NCBI RefSeq assembly: GCF_025766255.1
Contig: NW_026516669.1
Coordinates: 186,001-250,000, forward strand
Length of the DNA stretch: 64,000 bases
Direction: 5' to 3'
From: Zychaea mexicana
Lineage: Eukaryota; Mucoromycota; Mucoromycetes; Mucorales; Lichtheimiaceae
Positions within the stretch are counted from its first letter, which is position 1. Every line of letters starts with the position of its first letter. The translations under genes and the position numbers were made by a program. Under the pieces are notes generated by a model. That model was not told the DNA's origin, searched no databases, and saw only the letters and a list, made by a program, of their open reading frames with translations. Of this stretch, positions 13,901 through 25,594 are shown one piece after another.

Positions 13901-16900
13901 ACAGAATATTTGCAAGGAGCTATTACAATGGAAGTAGCCTTTCTAATTTGGCTGAACGCGACCGATGAAGATATTCTACGTATGGATATTGCGTGCATTA
14001 AGGAATATTGTAAAGAGATCGATTATCTTTTTGCCAGCAACTCGCACACGGAAGTCGTCGGATCTCAAGCGCTCAGGGTTCTCTTGGAAAACTATCCGAT
14101 CTATCTAGAGCTATCTCTACTGGATAAGGAGCTAGCGACGGGACGTAAGGGAGCACAAAGACATATCTGGCGTCTGCTACGTATGCTGCCTCACGACTCA
14201 CCAGCTTCACTTGTTGCTTGGCGAGAAGTTTGGAAAAGATGGAAGTCGCTCACAGAATCCTTGACCTCGATCCAAACACAACAGGGGACGTCCATTAACG
14301 GGCCACGTAGTCCAGGCAGCAGTCGAAGTTTCGGTAGCGGTGGTAGCGGATCCACATCTTGTTCATCATCCAATGGTGGCATGTCAGCAGGACACTTTCA
14401 TGTCGGATCAACTTCAGATATACATGAGCAGCCATCTTATCTAGGCAGCAGCAAGAAACGAAACAGGTCGCTATGGAACTTCAAAGACCGATATACCCTG
14501 TGGCATAACTGCACTGGCTTTCTCTCATCACTTGCTGGTGCCTGTCTAGGGAAGCGAAATAACGATCAAAATGATGGCAACGAAGATTACATTATGCTTG
14601 CGAACGAAGATACAAACCAGCAAGCTACAGAATTCATTCGACTGATGACACAGCTGTTGTCCTGCAGCGATGTCTTTGTCCGCGAAAAAACCACCGACAT
14701 TCTCAGTAAGGAGCTGTCGCCTGCCGTTCGAACCGCGTTTTTGGAACAACTCGAGCACTCCTTGTCAAGCACTGTGGTTTCGTCTGCTTCAAAATTGAAT
14801 TGCTTTATGCTTGTCGAACGAACGAGCAATATTCTCTGTAGCTATCTAGAAGATCTTTCCAATCAACCGACTACAAGCGCAGCAGTATCCTCACAGATAT
14901 TTGCCAATCTCGTCGATCAATGTGCGAGTTTTCTTTCATGCAAACCAGGTGATACCAACCTAAATACCGTGGGAAGCGATATAACAAGGATCAGATTACG
15001 ATTCGCCCATCTTTGCAAAGCTCTTATGATTTCCAAAAATACGAGCTCGTGGATCATGATACAGCGAGAGTTTGCTCTACGCACTAAGCTACTCGGCACT
15101 GTAATCGAGTGGATAATTAATCCTCAAAATATGTTTGTAAGTCATCTCTGCATATAACATAATTCATGCAAAAAGTTTGCTTATACATATGTTACCCCGA
15201 TCGTATACAAATGCGCACATGCATGATTTTCAGAGTCAAGGTGATTCTACTGATAGTCCAGCAATAACGTCCAGCGACCGAAACAAAACTACTATTTCAA
15301 CGGGCGGTACCATTGGTACTGCGTCTGATCACACGGCTCATACTGTATCGACATCTCCTTTAATAAAGGACTTAAACATTCGGCGCGAGCTAGAAATGCA
15401 CTGCATCCACGCAATGATGCTACTTCTTGACGGCCTTCCGCTCCAGCCCACTATCTTTGGCGCTTTTCCTGGTGCTGAAGAGATCAATCAGAATGTCAAA
15501 TGCCACATGTTCTCTAGGTACTTCACATACTTTTTCCATGTCCTTCAGGAGTGCGTTGGTGTCCTTGATGAACCTTCGAAACTATCTTTACGATCAACAA
15601 AGGGAAACACCAGTGACACCACTAGTGTGCAAAAGGTACCCTTCTATCCAACATCACCTCAGTCCGGAAAGTCGTTGCATACAGTGTATCCTTAACAAAT
15701 TTTAAGGATAATATTTTGCTGTATATGCTGGCGAGCACAACTTCAACATACAATACATCGAGGCAATAACTCACGGATGCATTTAACCAAAACTATGCTA
15801 TTCTACATAATTTAGGGTACCAGTGAAGCAGGAAGGATCCAACAAGCACTCGGTATTAAATCTTGTACCGTCCAAGCAATAGCAAATCTAATAAGTGCAA
15901 ATTTGGATGTCGGTTTAAACCATGCCATCGCAAAAGTGTATGATGAGAGTATTGGTGTTCGCTCTGCGTTTGTACAAGTGCTTACTGAGGTGCTCAACAA
16001 AGGCACCCACTTCGAAAGCCTTTCTGATACCATTCAATTAGAACGATATGAGCGGTTACTTGATGTAAGCTAATAACAAACGAAAGAACTCGCTCATTAC
16101 ATGAAGAATAAGTATAAGAATAAGAAAGCACATCATAACAATCGTATACACTCCATTAACACATGTCTTTAAGATACTTACCGACGAATCGAATGACTTT
16201 GGCTTTGCTCAATTCTTATGCGAGTCATGCCCAGCATCTAAAGCTGATGTAATGGCGCGCTGCTTATTGAAATGCTTTGCGTCGAAACGAAAAACGGTGA
16301 AATTTTTAAAGGTTATGATCGAAAGGGAAATTCGTCACACTAGTAAGTATTCTGAAGTTCAATTTATCCAACAAGCTTCTCAGAAAATGCTGTTGGTAAA
16401 GAAAGCGCTACATAATGTATTAAAATATTAGACTATAGATGACGAAGCGGAACTTTTACGCAGAACTACTATCACGACTCGACTTTTATCCTATCTCGCT
16501 GAAAGTGTCGGCGCACGATATATTCAGCGTACATTACACCCCGTGTTTCAAAAGCTTTGTAAAACGACTTTACCAAAGGGGTCATCGTATGAAGTCAATC
16601 CATTGAAGATCGAATATGATGAAGAAGAAGATATAGACCAGAATATTGCTAATGTATCGCAAGCAGCTGATATGATCCTGACTGTTATTTGCGAGTCTGC
16701 TAAAATCGCGCCTCGGTACGTCGAAGACAAGCTTTGCAAAGAATATAGATGCGGGTGAGTTGAAAAACTTTAGTTTTTTCTTATCATTGATACTTTTGAA
16801 TTAGGACCATACGGCAGTTGTGTCATTGCATTGCTGTATGTGCAGAATCTCGCTTTTCCGGAGCCACGAACAAAGCAGTTGGTGCTTTTATATTTTTACG

Positions 16901-19900
16901 ATTCTTATGCCCGGCTATAGTATCACCGGAATCTACTCATTTCCGTGGCAAAATCAGTCCGGCTCTTTACCGCGGGCTTCTGATTGCTGGAAAGGTCGCA
17001 CAAAACCTGGCCAACAATGTATTGTTTGGTGACAAGGAAGAATACATGCTTCCACTAAACGACCTACTGACACACAATATCTATCGCGTAACCCGCTTTC
17101 TACGCGATATCTCGAAGGAATTAAACCATAATGAGGGTGTAGAAGAAGCAGAGGACGAGTTTGAAGACGATCCAATGAATGACGGCGACTTTTGCTTGCT
17201 TCACCATGTGCTTATTGACAATATGCAAGCCATGTCCCACCATTTGTACACAAAGAATACCCCCAGCATCAGCCATAAAACGAAGGCTGTCGATCATGCA
17301 ATTTTGGAAGGAATGATATTACATGGTCAGTTCGAATGTGTGTCTAATTTACTTGCCCACCTCGGTAGTCCACCTGACATGGGCCGCAAAAAATCATCGG
17401 ATTTTTGTCTGCGCGGAAGACCGCTCAATTTTGCAAGTCAAGCTTACAATGATTTCATGCGACGAAACAACGACCGATATGTCGATGATGTAATGGCAAA
17501 GAAGATTGTTTATGAAGCAGGAAGGTCGAGAGCTGGAAGACCAGTGCTTTACTTTATCTTACGTCGCATCCACGTTCACGACACGGATTTTGATTCATTG
17601 ATGTACCTAATTCTCAGGGAAAGTATATAATGATAATGTTAATGTAAATGTTAATTTATCCAAAAAAGACAACTATTGACTCAGCACTATTGTTTGTAGA
17701 CCATGGAAGTGCTATCTGCTGAACCATTTGAGATAGTGGTTGATTTTACAATGTACACCACCGAACTGAATAGCTCGCCTGATCAAAAATGGTTCTATCG
17801 ACTTGCCCAACTGACTCCTCGTGAAATCTATAATAACATTGCTGCCATATATGCATTTAATGCCAATGTTGACATTGCCCGATTTTTCAAGCGAGATATA
17901 TCCAAGCCTGTTCGTGAATTCTTTAGCAAGTTTCAATTTTATGCATCCGAGACGGACCTTCATCGATATATACATCCAAAAGAATTACATTTGCCAGAAA
18001 CTGAAGGTAACAAATAAGCAATAATTCAATATGATGCATTTTCATTTTTCAGAATATCTTACTATTATCAATGAAATAGCCGAGTTGAGTACGGATGCTC
18101 TAGTAACTGTCAATGCAGTTCGTCATATGGTCAGCAATAACAACGAAAAGGTGATCCCGGTGGTTATTAAATTGACGCATCGCTATATCCAAGTTACTAC
18201 CGCAAAACGACAAAAATTATTCTCTGGTTGCACTGCCATTCTAAACGACGTTTATGCTATATCCGAAATTGAGGATCCGTTTCTTGGGCTTACAACCATG
18301 GATGCATCTCATGAAATTCGCTTCAAAAATAGTAAAACCCAGTCAGTAATCACTTTCTCTACGACATCAAGCCATGACGCTGCACAGTTTATATTTGTAA
18401 GTCTATTTCTTAAAAATATCGAGAAAAGGAGGCATTATCTTTAAGCATATAAGTTAACAGGCTTATGTAGGTACTCAAGAACTTAAAGAGCCGTGCGGAC
18501 GCTCCTCCATCTCCTGAAAACAGCAAAATGATACCGCCTGTTAGCGCTATTCGACCATATGATATTCCGGGCATGCTTCTTAATATCGTTTTTCACAATA
18601 TGGGGAGCCCAAATGAAGAGTTACGCCATTCCTCTTATAGTCTTCTATGTGCGTTGAGCGAAAGCTTCCATTTCGCACTGGCGAATCAGTTTGTGGAAAC
18701 TAAAGGTGAGAAGAATAACTGCAATTATTAGTATAGGGCTATCGAGACAATAAGCAAGCAGGCATTAACTCACCTGTCTTCTACTCTTCTAAATACAGGC
18801 GTTTGTATCCCTAAGAATGACATATCTTGGATTGTGGGAATAAGTACTAAACTTGCACTCACTCAACAAGAAGCGACGCTCGAGCTAGTTCGAGAATGGT
18901 TTGTCGGTTTCGAAAAGTCAACCGAGTCGGAGCAGCGTCTGTGTATCGAGTATATAGCCCCATGGCTGGCCAATCTTGCTAGGATTTATACTCAATGGAA
19001 AGGGCGTGAAGAGATAGCAACCAAGACCAAAGAGATTTTACACATGATGATTGAGTTGACTGTCAAAGCGAAAGAAGCGGTATGTTATTAAAATGAAGCA
19101 GCAGTAGATGCTATAAATATGCAATCTCACCTGTTTTCTCCTTCCTCGAAAAAAAAACATACAGATTCGACATCTCGTTCTATCCAACATATGGAAACGA
19201 ATCGGTGAAAATAACGTGGATGGTAGCACGTTTATTGATCTAGTGCTAAGTGCGGTTACTGAATATGCATATGAGCATGGTGGGGTTGGATCAATCCAGA
19301 CCGAAATCATGACTGACATTGTCGTCGCCATGTTCAACATGGCTGTATGCGCCAAGATACTTTCGCGATTACACCACATCTTTCTGCACTCTGCCTTCAG
19401 CTGGACACATAAACTTGTCAATCATCCATTTTGGCGAGCGAAAATTACCATCATGGTCCGATTTATGCTCATGGGAACTTTTCACTACCGTGGTCCAATC
19501 AGACAGTGCACGCCAGAGATGATGCATGTTATTTCCATAATCGCTTGCATTGGAACGACATTGGAGCGAGAGACAGTACATAGCATGATGGTTAACTTTA
19601 ACCAGGCTTTGTGCACTATTGAACCTGTGGATACCGAAAAAGCGAGGCAGATGCTCGAAAAACTAAGCAACAATTCTGCAATGCGAACACGGTTACTTTT
19701 CGGGCTCACCAAGACCTATGCAACACCGTACACCGCAACAATGGAAACGACGACCGATACAGTCGAATCAGTGGATCTGTATGCAGTGGAAGCACTTGTC
19801 GAGCACTTGATCGACGGTATCCAAATTGTCGCACCCAATACGGATATATTAAACGCGTGGAAAGCACGATGGCTCAGTCTAGCATGTAGTCTAGCTTTTC

Positions 19901-21066
19901 AATTCAATCCGGCAGTCCAGCCACGGGCGCTCATTGTTATTGGATGTCTCGCACGCGAGGGCATAGACGACGAACTAATATTCCAAATTTTAAACTTGCT
20001 TCAACATGCAGTGGCAGAGGCCCACTTTGAACTCGCTCAAGGTATCATCATGTGCTTGCGACGCATCGTTTGCAGCGTTCCACGGGATTCATGCTACCTA
20101 CTGCCGCTCTTTTGGATTGCCCTAGCGCTCGTACAAGTTGATTATCGTCCTCTTTATGCAGCTACTCTAGAGCTGCTTGCTGGTGTACTCCATACCCTTC
20201 AAGAGTATCGCATGATTGACGGTGGTGATAGGAACCCTGCTAAGTTACTGCTATCTATCCGTCAAGGAGATATTACGCAAGAGTACGACCGAGAACTAGG
20301 CGTCAATTTCGAGCAGTATTTTTCGTTTGCAGTGGCCACAGTCCTGTTGAAGCCTAGCATACATAATGTCGAGATGGTCAGAACTCTGAGGCCAAAGCTG
20401 GAAGACTTTCTAAACATTGAAATCAACCGGTACAATGGATGTGACAACGGAAACAATTTAATTCCGGTCAGTGCGTTGGGCTATGTAGCTGCACTATTGC
20501 CGGATATTGCCGCGGACGAAAACATGTTACGGAAGCTGGGTCTGGATGGGCCGACCGGCATATTGAAGAAGCTCCGGATACCGGACAAGACAGCTGAGAT
20601 ATTGTTCATCACGTTGTTGTCGATCCAACTATCATCACATGACAAACAGCGTAAATTACGCATATATGACTTTTTGGCAGAGGCTGCAGTCGTCATGCCT
20701 GATACATTTTGTATTGTGTAAGTATGAAGCAATTTGGGTTTCGCTTATTGTCACGCACACTTTTCAAATTATCACTTTTACTGATTTCATCAAAGATACG
20801 AGATGATAGCGTCAAAAATGAACAAGGTGTTGGTCAACTCGACGGATTTGGAGTTTGTCAGTCGAGTTGAATCCATCCTTCTTACTGTTTGCTCAAGCAT
20901 TCCCACTGACTCATCTGAGCGGGCAAAGCGAAGATACAAATTGTCACTTGAACAGGCTGGATTTACTGCGCTGATAGATTTGCATAGTCCACGTAAACGG
21001 GATATAATCAGCAATGCAATGCTCTCAAGCAGACTTGTAAAGCATGTCATTGAAACCAGCAGTTAG
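10937..21066 (+). CDS. Neurofibromin / IRA-like Ras GTPase-activating protein with Sec14-PH module
   Basis: A many-exon gene of about 10 kb, probably encoding well over 2,500 residues. From about 16,190 to 17,250 it encodes a RasGAP domain: the arginine-finger segment reads ELLRRT (candidate finger Arg at 16459-16461), and the FLR signature FLRFLCPAIVSP is complete at about 16,890. Downstream is a CRAL-TRIO/Sec14-like segment (motif GRSRAGRPVLYF near 17,525) and a PH-like segment (about 18,050-18,400), the order seen in human NF1 and yeast IRA1/2. Long helical HEAT-like regions flank these. A Gly/Ser linker lies at about 14,310-14,390. The protein should switch Ras off and so restrain cAMP/PKA or MAPK signalling. 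The first exon (10937-10990) and the C-terminal exons (19216-20721, then about 20796-21066) are clear; exons between 10,991 and 11,430 are uncertain. It converges on the HSP20 gene. Confidence 0.9.
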
Positions 21067-21287
21067 AGCACACATAAAGTTTGTTTTTTAAAATAGGATT
21101 TTATTATCACTACTACAGCAAGTTTCGAGATGAGAATGAGAAATACTATTTTTAAAGAGCTAGTGGTGGTGAATGGGGATTACAGCTAATTTTTTGTGGG
21201 TAGGGAGAGGGCTACAGCAATGTGGGCGAGAGAAAACGTGCAGTTTTGCATGAACTGTTGTTTGTGTTTGTGGGTCACAATAAGATT

Positions 21288-21770
21288 TTACTGGACGGCA
21301 ATCTTGCGAGCAGGTTTAGCTTCCAACGTTTTGGGCATGTCAACGTGCAAGACACCATTTTCAAACTTGGCAGAGATCTTGTCACGGTCAACATTATCAG
21401 GCAACGACAAGGTACGCGAGAATTTGCCTTCACGGCGCTCTTGATAACGGATGTTATCCTTGGTGTAATCCTTGTCCATCTTGGTCTCGCCGGAGATGAT
21501 GATCGCATCATTGTTGACATCAAGCTTGATATCCTCTTTCTTGACGCCGGGGATCTCGGCATGGATGGCCCAGCTCTTTTCCATTTCATAAATGTTAACA
21601 GGAAGGCCCAGGTTCGAGCCTCCTTCGGAAGAGGTGAACGGTCTTGACCAGAAGCTGCTGCCTCCGCCACCTTGAAAGTCTTGATACAAGTGATTGGCAA
21701 GTTGGTTCATACGACGCTCGATACGGTCCATGGATGAAGGAGTCCAGCTGTTCCAGTTGATGAGAGACAT
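21288..21770 (-). CDS. Small heat-shock protein, HSP20 / alpha-crystallin family
   Basis: A single intronless exon encodes 160 residues from the ATG at 21770 (MSLINWN). The frame stays open for 63 codons further upstream, but that part overlaps the TATA box and heat-shock element, so the internal ATG is chosen. The alpha-crystallin domain covers about residues 45-150, with VNIYEMEKSWAIHAEIPGV at its start and the conserved beta-strand region FENGVLHVDMPK near its end. The C-terminus carries an I-x-V motif (KIAVQ), used in oligomer assembly. These ATP-independent chaperones hold unfolding proteins during heat stress. Lack of introns fits a gene that must be expressed when splicing is blocked by heat. 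A promoter with TATA and heat-shock element lies just upstream. Confidence 0.95.
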   Translation of the reverse strand: MSLINWNSWTPSSMDRIERRMNQLANHLYQDFQGGGGSSFWSRPFTSSEGGSNLGLPVNIYEMEKSWAIHAEIPGVKKEDIKLDVNNDAIIISGETKMDKDYTKDNIRYQERREGKFSRTLSLPDNVDRDKISAKFENGVLHVDMPKTLEAKPARKIAVQ

Positions 21771-21864
21771 GGCGCTCAGAACAAAAGAGTTATAGGTAGT
21801 GAGAAAAAAAAGTAAGAGAAGAGAAGAGTGAGGATGAAGACGCATTCGTGTGTCAGAGCCTCCC

Positions 21865-21872
21865 TTTTTATA
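21865..21872 (-). promoter_or_regulatory. TATA box of the HSP20 gene
   Basis: Read on the minus strand this is TATAAAAA, 95 bases upstream of the HSP20 start codon. Its position between the heat-shock element and the start suits a core promoter. Confidence 0.7.
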
Positions 21873-21888
21873 GATTGCCGAAAGAGTC

Positions 21889-21901
21889 GAAATTTCTGGA
21901 A
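21889..21901 (-). promoter_or_regulatory. Heat-shock element upstream of HSP20
   Basis: The plus-strand sequence GAAATTTCTGGAA is an exact GAAnnTTCnnGAA arrangement, three alternating 5-base units that bind one HSF trimer. It lies 17 bases upstream of the TATA box. A gene with an HSF-type DNA-binding domain is in the same window at 38.6 kb, but nothing shows that this particular factor is the regulator. Confidence 0.8.
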
Positions 21902-22056
21902 GATGCCGGGCTATAGCAAGGAAGAAGAGACTTTTCCCATCACATGTCATCCCACTCACACCTCAACAACATTTTTTATAATCGCAAAGCGGATATGCCT
22001 GCTTTTGGGACTCCCTCTTTATTACTAGTGTTAAGCATGGGTTTTTCTTCTTCACA

Positions 22057-22652
22057 ATGAGAAAATGGCGCTCGGCTCTTAGCGCCGCAGCAGTAATGAC
22101 AACAATTACAATGACAGCAGCTCTAATGGATGTATATGATGAGGAAAAAGCGGGATGAAGAACTTGCTCGTCGACGCAGCTCATTCTAAACCATCCGATG
22201 TCTCCGGCCCTCCAGGATAGTTGACCCCATACTCTATCTGGCCGCTTTTCGCGGAGACCGCCGTCGCCTCATCAGATGGAGAATTGCACTGGCTACCATC
22301 CTATTTACTGAAGGATCATCGTTACGGAGCACCACGCGCGAAACGGGAGCATTATGCCAGCTGCCCATCCCTGACACCACTACTCCAGCAGTTGCTCACG
22401 GCCTTCGGCACTACACCCCCAGATCAAGACAACGAGCTACATATCATCGACCATATCATGAACAAACTACCACGTTCCTATATAAGATTGTCTCGCGGCA
22501 AATGGAGAACGACCTGGCCGGCATTACTTCGTATGCTGCGTGAAATCGACATATTAAGCCACTCGGATACCGCCTACGACACAAATGAACCGGCACCCGA
22601 GGAAGCGCTAGATCTGCGAAATGTAGCATCATCATCATCACCAGACTCATAG
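22057..22652 (+). CDS. Unrecognised protein, possibly two exons, head to head with HSP20
   Basis: The main open frame (22221-22652) has a convincing composition (ELHWLPSYLL, then helical LIRED-like segments and an acidic Ser-rich tail) but no ATG at its start; it is preceded in frame by TAG at 22218-22220. The best model is a first exon 22057-22131 (25 residues, start MRKWRSALSA, Ala/Thr-rich and possibly a mitochondrial or signal presequence) joined over an 89-base intron (donor GTATAT at 22132, acceptor ending GATAG at 22220), giving 168 residues in phase. An in-frame ATG at 22155 would instead require reading through the TAG. I do not recognise the family. The start is 286 bases from the HSP20 start on the opposite strand, so the heat-shock element could serve both genes. 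Confidence 0.55.
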
Positions 22653-23983
22653 CGTCTATAGACAGCTCTTCTCCCTTCCCCCTCTTACATCTTCACCTCC
22701 CTCTTCCCTTTCTCATTTAATTTTCACTTCGTTACCTCTCCTCACCAAACACCTTAATCCGGCTTGACTTTTTCCCTCTCTAGAAGGTTTTTTAGTTAAA
22801 GCAACACCTCTTACTATGTATAATTTTTCTTCTTAATCACCGCACCGCAAGGAAGCGACCAGAATGCTTTAAGCGTATCGTAATTAGCCTTCCAATAATA
22901 TAACTTTAAACTATATGATGAGTTAAAAGGTCTTTTCTTCATGGGGCGGTTAGCCATGAAGTTTCACGCTAGTTCAACCAATACTTGCTGACATTTAGGC
23001 TTCACTAGAAGACGCATTATTATTAGCTTTTCTGTGTATCATAACTTATACTTTTCAGATATTTATATAGCAGCAGTGTAAGTTGGATCTTCCCCGGTCT
23101 CTGCACCAACGGTGGAATATCTACTTGCTACGTTTTAATGACTACAAACTCTGATTGTATTCTCATCTCACAGCCGCATCATAAAGTGCTATTCCTGCTA
23201 ATCCTTCAGCTCAATGCGTTCATCTCAATGTATATCAGAAAATGTGGCATATTAAACGTGTCATATAGTATGTTAGTCACTCCTTTTGATTCACATAGCT
23301 GCTGCTGCTATAGTAGTGGGCAACTCTAGGTACCCTTTTACACGTTTTTGGTAACCAGCTATGCATCGTTGCATAATAGCCGTAATGCAGTATATAGTAG
23401 GACAACATGTTCCATATTCAATAATGTACTTTTATTAACGTAGCCCGTTTTACCGCCATCAATTGTAGCTTATTTACCAGTGGTGAATTTATGTATGTAC
23501 AGTCATAATTTCTCATATATTACTTCTCCTTATATTATATCAAGCTATAGGACTCCACTGTTGGTCACTGCTAAGTGAAGAATATTGTGGTGTCCTATAC
23601 AATTATTGTCACCAATAATTTGGGCAAAATTCACCCCTTGACACAGCCCACAGGCACTGGTTCGGTCCTTAATGACCTGGTCATGTCAACACAACTATAA
23701 TTATATAAACGTTGAAGCAACAAAGTAGTTTCTACATTATGAAAATTGTGAATGGGTTTTTTAGATGGTTCCGATCCCATACTATTGCAAACAGAAACAA
23801 CTAGCTATACTCCCATGGACTTCCGATTGTTTCAGCAAGTATGCAGTTGCAAACCATGGCAACGCACTGGTTACTGTGGGAGCATATCCATGGCGGAGTT
23901 TCCCTCTCTCTTTTGATGCCAACTGTCGCTTTTCACGTTGGAGGTCGAGAACAATACCGTTTCCTAGATCTCTTTTTTTTTAC
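22653..23983. other. Intergenic region
   Basis: The 3' flank of the 22-kb gene and the 5' flank of the GT62 gene. AT-rich, with only short frames. An in-frame ATG at 23765 extends the GT62 frame by 73 codons; it is discussed with that gene. Confidence 0.45.
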
Positions 23984-25186
23984 ATGAGCGACAAAGTCAA
24001 GAGATCGTTCGCAGTACCACAGACTAAACGACGCATAGTACTATTTACTGTCATTGGATGCTTAATTGCCATAACATGTCTATTACAAATTCTCTACCGA
24101 CCTCCTCCGTGCAACAACAGCGATGAAGGAGTACTCTCATCCCCACAACAAGACGGTCTTCCCGACGCTTTGAGTGCTCAAGCCCAGCATCGAGTAGAGG
24201 GCGTCTCATTTCAAAATCTCAACACCATTCCACAAAAAAAAAACGTTCTCATTCTCAGCATGATTAAACCAGCAACCGTACCACATTTGAACGATTTTTT
24301 CAAACTGATTCGTCAGCTTACATACCCCCACTTGTCGCTCGCCATCCTAGTTATGAATCCAGGGCCAACGACGGTTCACGCTGTTCGACAACATATTGAA
24401 CACGCTCGACTGACTTCCTTGGACGTAAAAGTATATGTGAAGACCTATGACGATGAAGTAATGTCGTTTGTGGTAACACCGGGAAAGGAGACAGTGTATG
24501 AACTGCAACCCTTGCGACGAGCCGCTATTGCCCGGGCCCGGACGTTCTTGCTACAATCAGCACTAACACCAGAACATGATTATACGCTTTGGTTGGATCC
24601 TTTGTTAACATCGATACCACCGACTTTGGTTCAGGATATGATGGAGGTGGACGCGGACATTGTGGTGCCGAACACTATGATCCGTAGAGATGGGAACGAG
24701 TGGGGCCATGACAAACGTAATTGGCAGGAAACCGAATTGTCGGTTTCCTTATCCAAGGATGTACCTGAGGATTTTGTGTTTATGGAAGGTAAGTTGAATC
24801 TTTTTACAAAAAAAGGAGAGATGAAAAAAGGGAAGGGAGAAGGACAGTGTCTAACTATGGTAAAACAAAAAAAAAAATTGGGCATAGGGTGGGTGGAGTT
24901 CACAACGCATCGGTTCCTGATGATCGACATGGCTACCACCGAAATGCAGCCCTTACATAAGGTGCCCTTGGACGGTATTGGATCGACGTGTATCTTGACC
25001 AAGGCAAGCGTGCATCGCGAGGGAATCAATTATCCTGCATTTCCCTATAAGCATCAAATCGACACGGAAGGATTTGCCATGGCTGCAAAGACTGCTGGTT
25101 ACAGCGTCTATGGTCTGCCTGCATACAAGGTTTACCATAGTGGAATGCCCGACAATGCCTTAGCAGAAGAAGTCGATGATATTTAA
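23984..25186 (+). CDS. Golgi mannosyltransferase of the Anp1/Van1/Mnn9 family (GT62)
   Basis: Two exons, 23984-24788 and 24888-25186, encode about 367 residues. The chosen start (MSDKVKRSF) gives a short basic cytosolic tail, one membrane segment (about residues 19-37) and a luminal domain: a typical type II Golgi enzyme. Family blocks are clear: LVMNPGPT, RARTFLLQSAL, IPPTLVQDM, DADIVVPN, then MEG joined to WVEFTTHR across the intron, VPLDGIG and TEGFAMAAKTAGYSVYGLP near the C-terminus. Relatives form the M-Pol complexes that extend alpha-1,6-mannan. The position where relatives have W-x-D-x-D reads LWLDPLL, so the second Asp is missing. The frame is open from an earlier ATG at 23765, and the intron is 99 bases with no stop, so longer isoforms are possible in principle. 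Confidence 0.88.
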   Translation: MSDKVKRSFAVPQTKRRIVLFTVIGCLIAITCLLQILYRPPPCNNSDEGVLSSPQQDGLPDALSAQAQHRVEGVSFQNLNTIPQKKNVLILSMIKPATVPHLNDFFKLIRQLTYPHLSLAILVMNPGPTTVHAVRQHIEHARLTSLDVKVYVKTYDDEVMSFVVTPGKETVYELQPLRRAAIARARTFLLQSALTPEHDYTLWLDPLLTSIPPTLVQDMMEVDADIVVPNTMIRRDGNEWGHDKRNWQETELSVSLSKDVPEDFVFMEGKLNLFTKKGEMKKGKGEGQCLTMVKQKKKLGIGWVEFTTHRFLMIDMATTEMQPLHKVPLDGIGSTCILTKASVHREGINYPAFPYKHQIDTEGFAMAAKTAGYSVYGLPAYKVYHSGMPDNALAEEVDDI

Positions 25187-25594
25187 AAAAAAAACATCTT
25201 TCATCTTCCCGCACCACCACCTCCCCATATATTCCTCCCCCTCCACAGCCCTCTTTCCATGATCCTTTCTTCCTATTTCTGATATCTCTGCATTGTAATT
25301 CATCCACCGCTGTTTCTATTCTATTTTTCAATATGTACCATAATCCTTTATTTCTCTTTCTCTTTTTCAAAAAAAAGAACCTACCCGCTTATTGACACTT
25401 ATTGAAAAGGGAAAACTTTATCTCCATTTCGTCCGCGACTTGTACTCATACCCAATGGAAATGTTCCCCGACTCGTCGGCAAGCCCGGATCGGATAAATT
25501 GATCACATCATATGTAACCATAGAAACCGCAAACTATACCCTGTTGTTCTTTTTCTTTTCCATACAACTTTCCCATTGTCTCACCCTTCCTTTC
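25187..25594. other. Intergenic region between GT62 and GNAT genes
   Basis: About 400 bases holding the GT62 3' flank and GNAT promoter, with pyrimidine-rich tracts (25200-25260 and 25540-25600). No ORF is supported. Confidence 0.4.

Noticed and set aside
21222..21647. 141-codon plus-strand frame over HSP20
   Set aside because: Antisense shadow of the well-supported HSP20 coding sequence.
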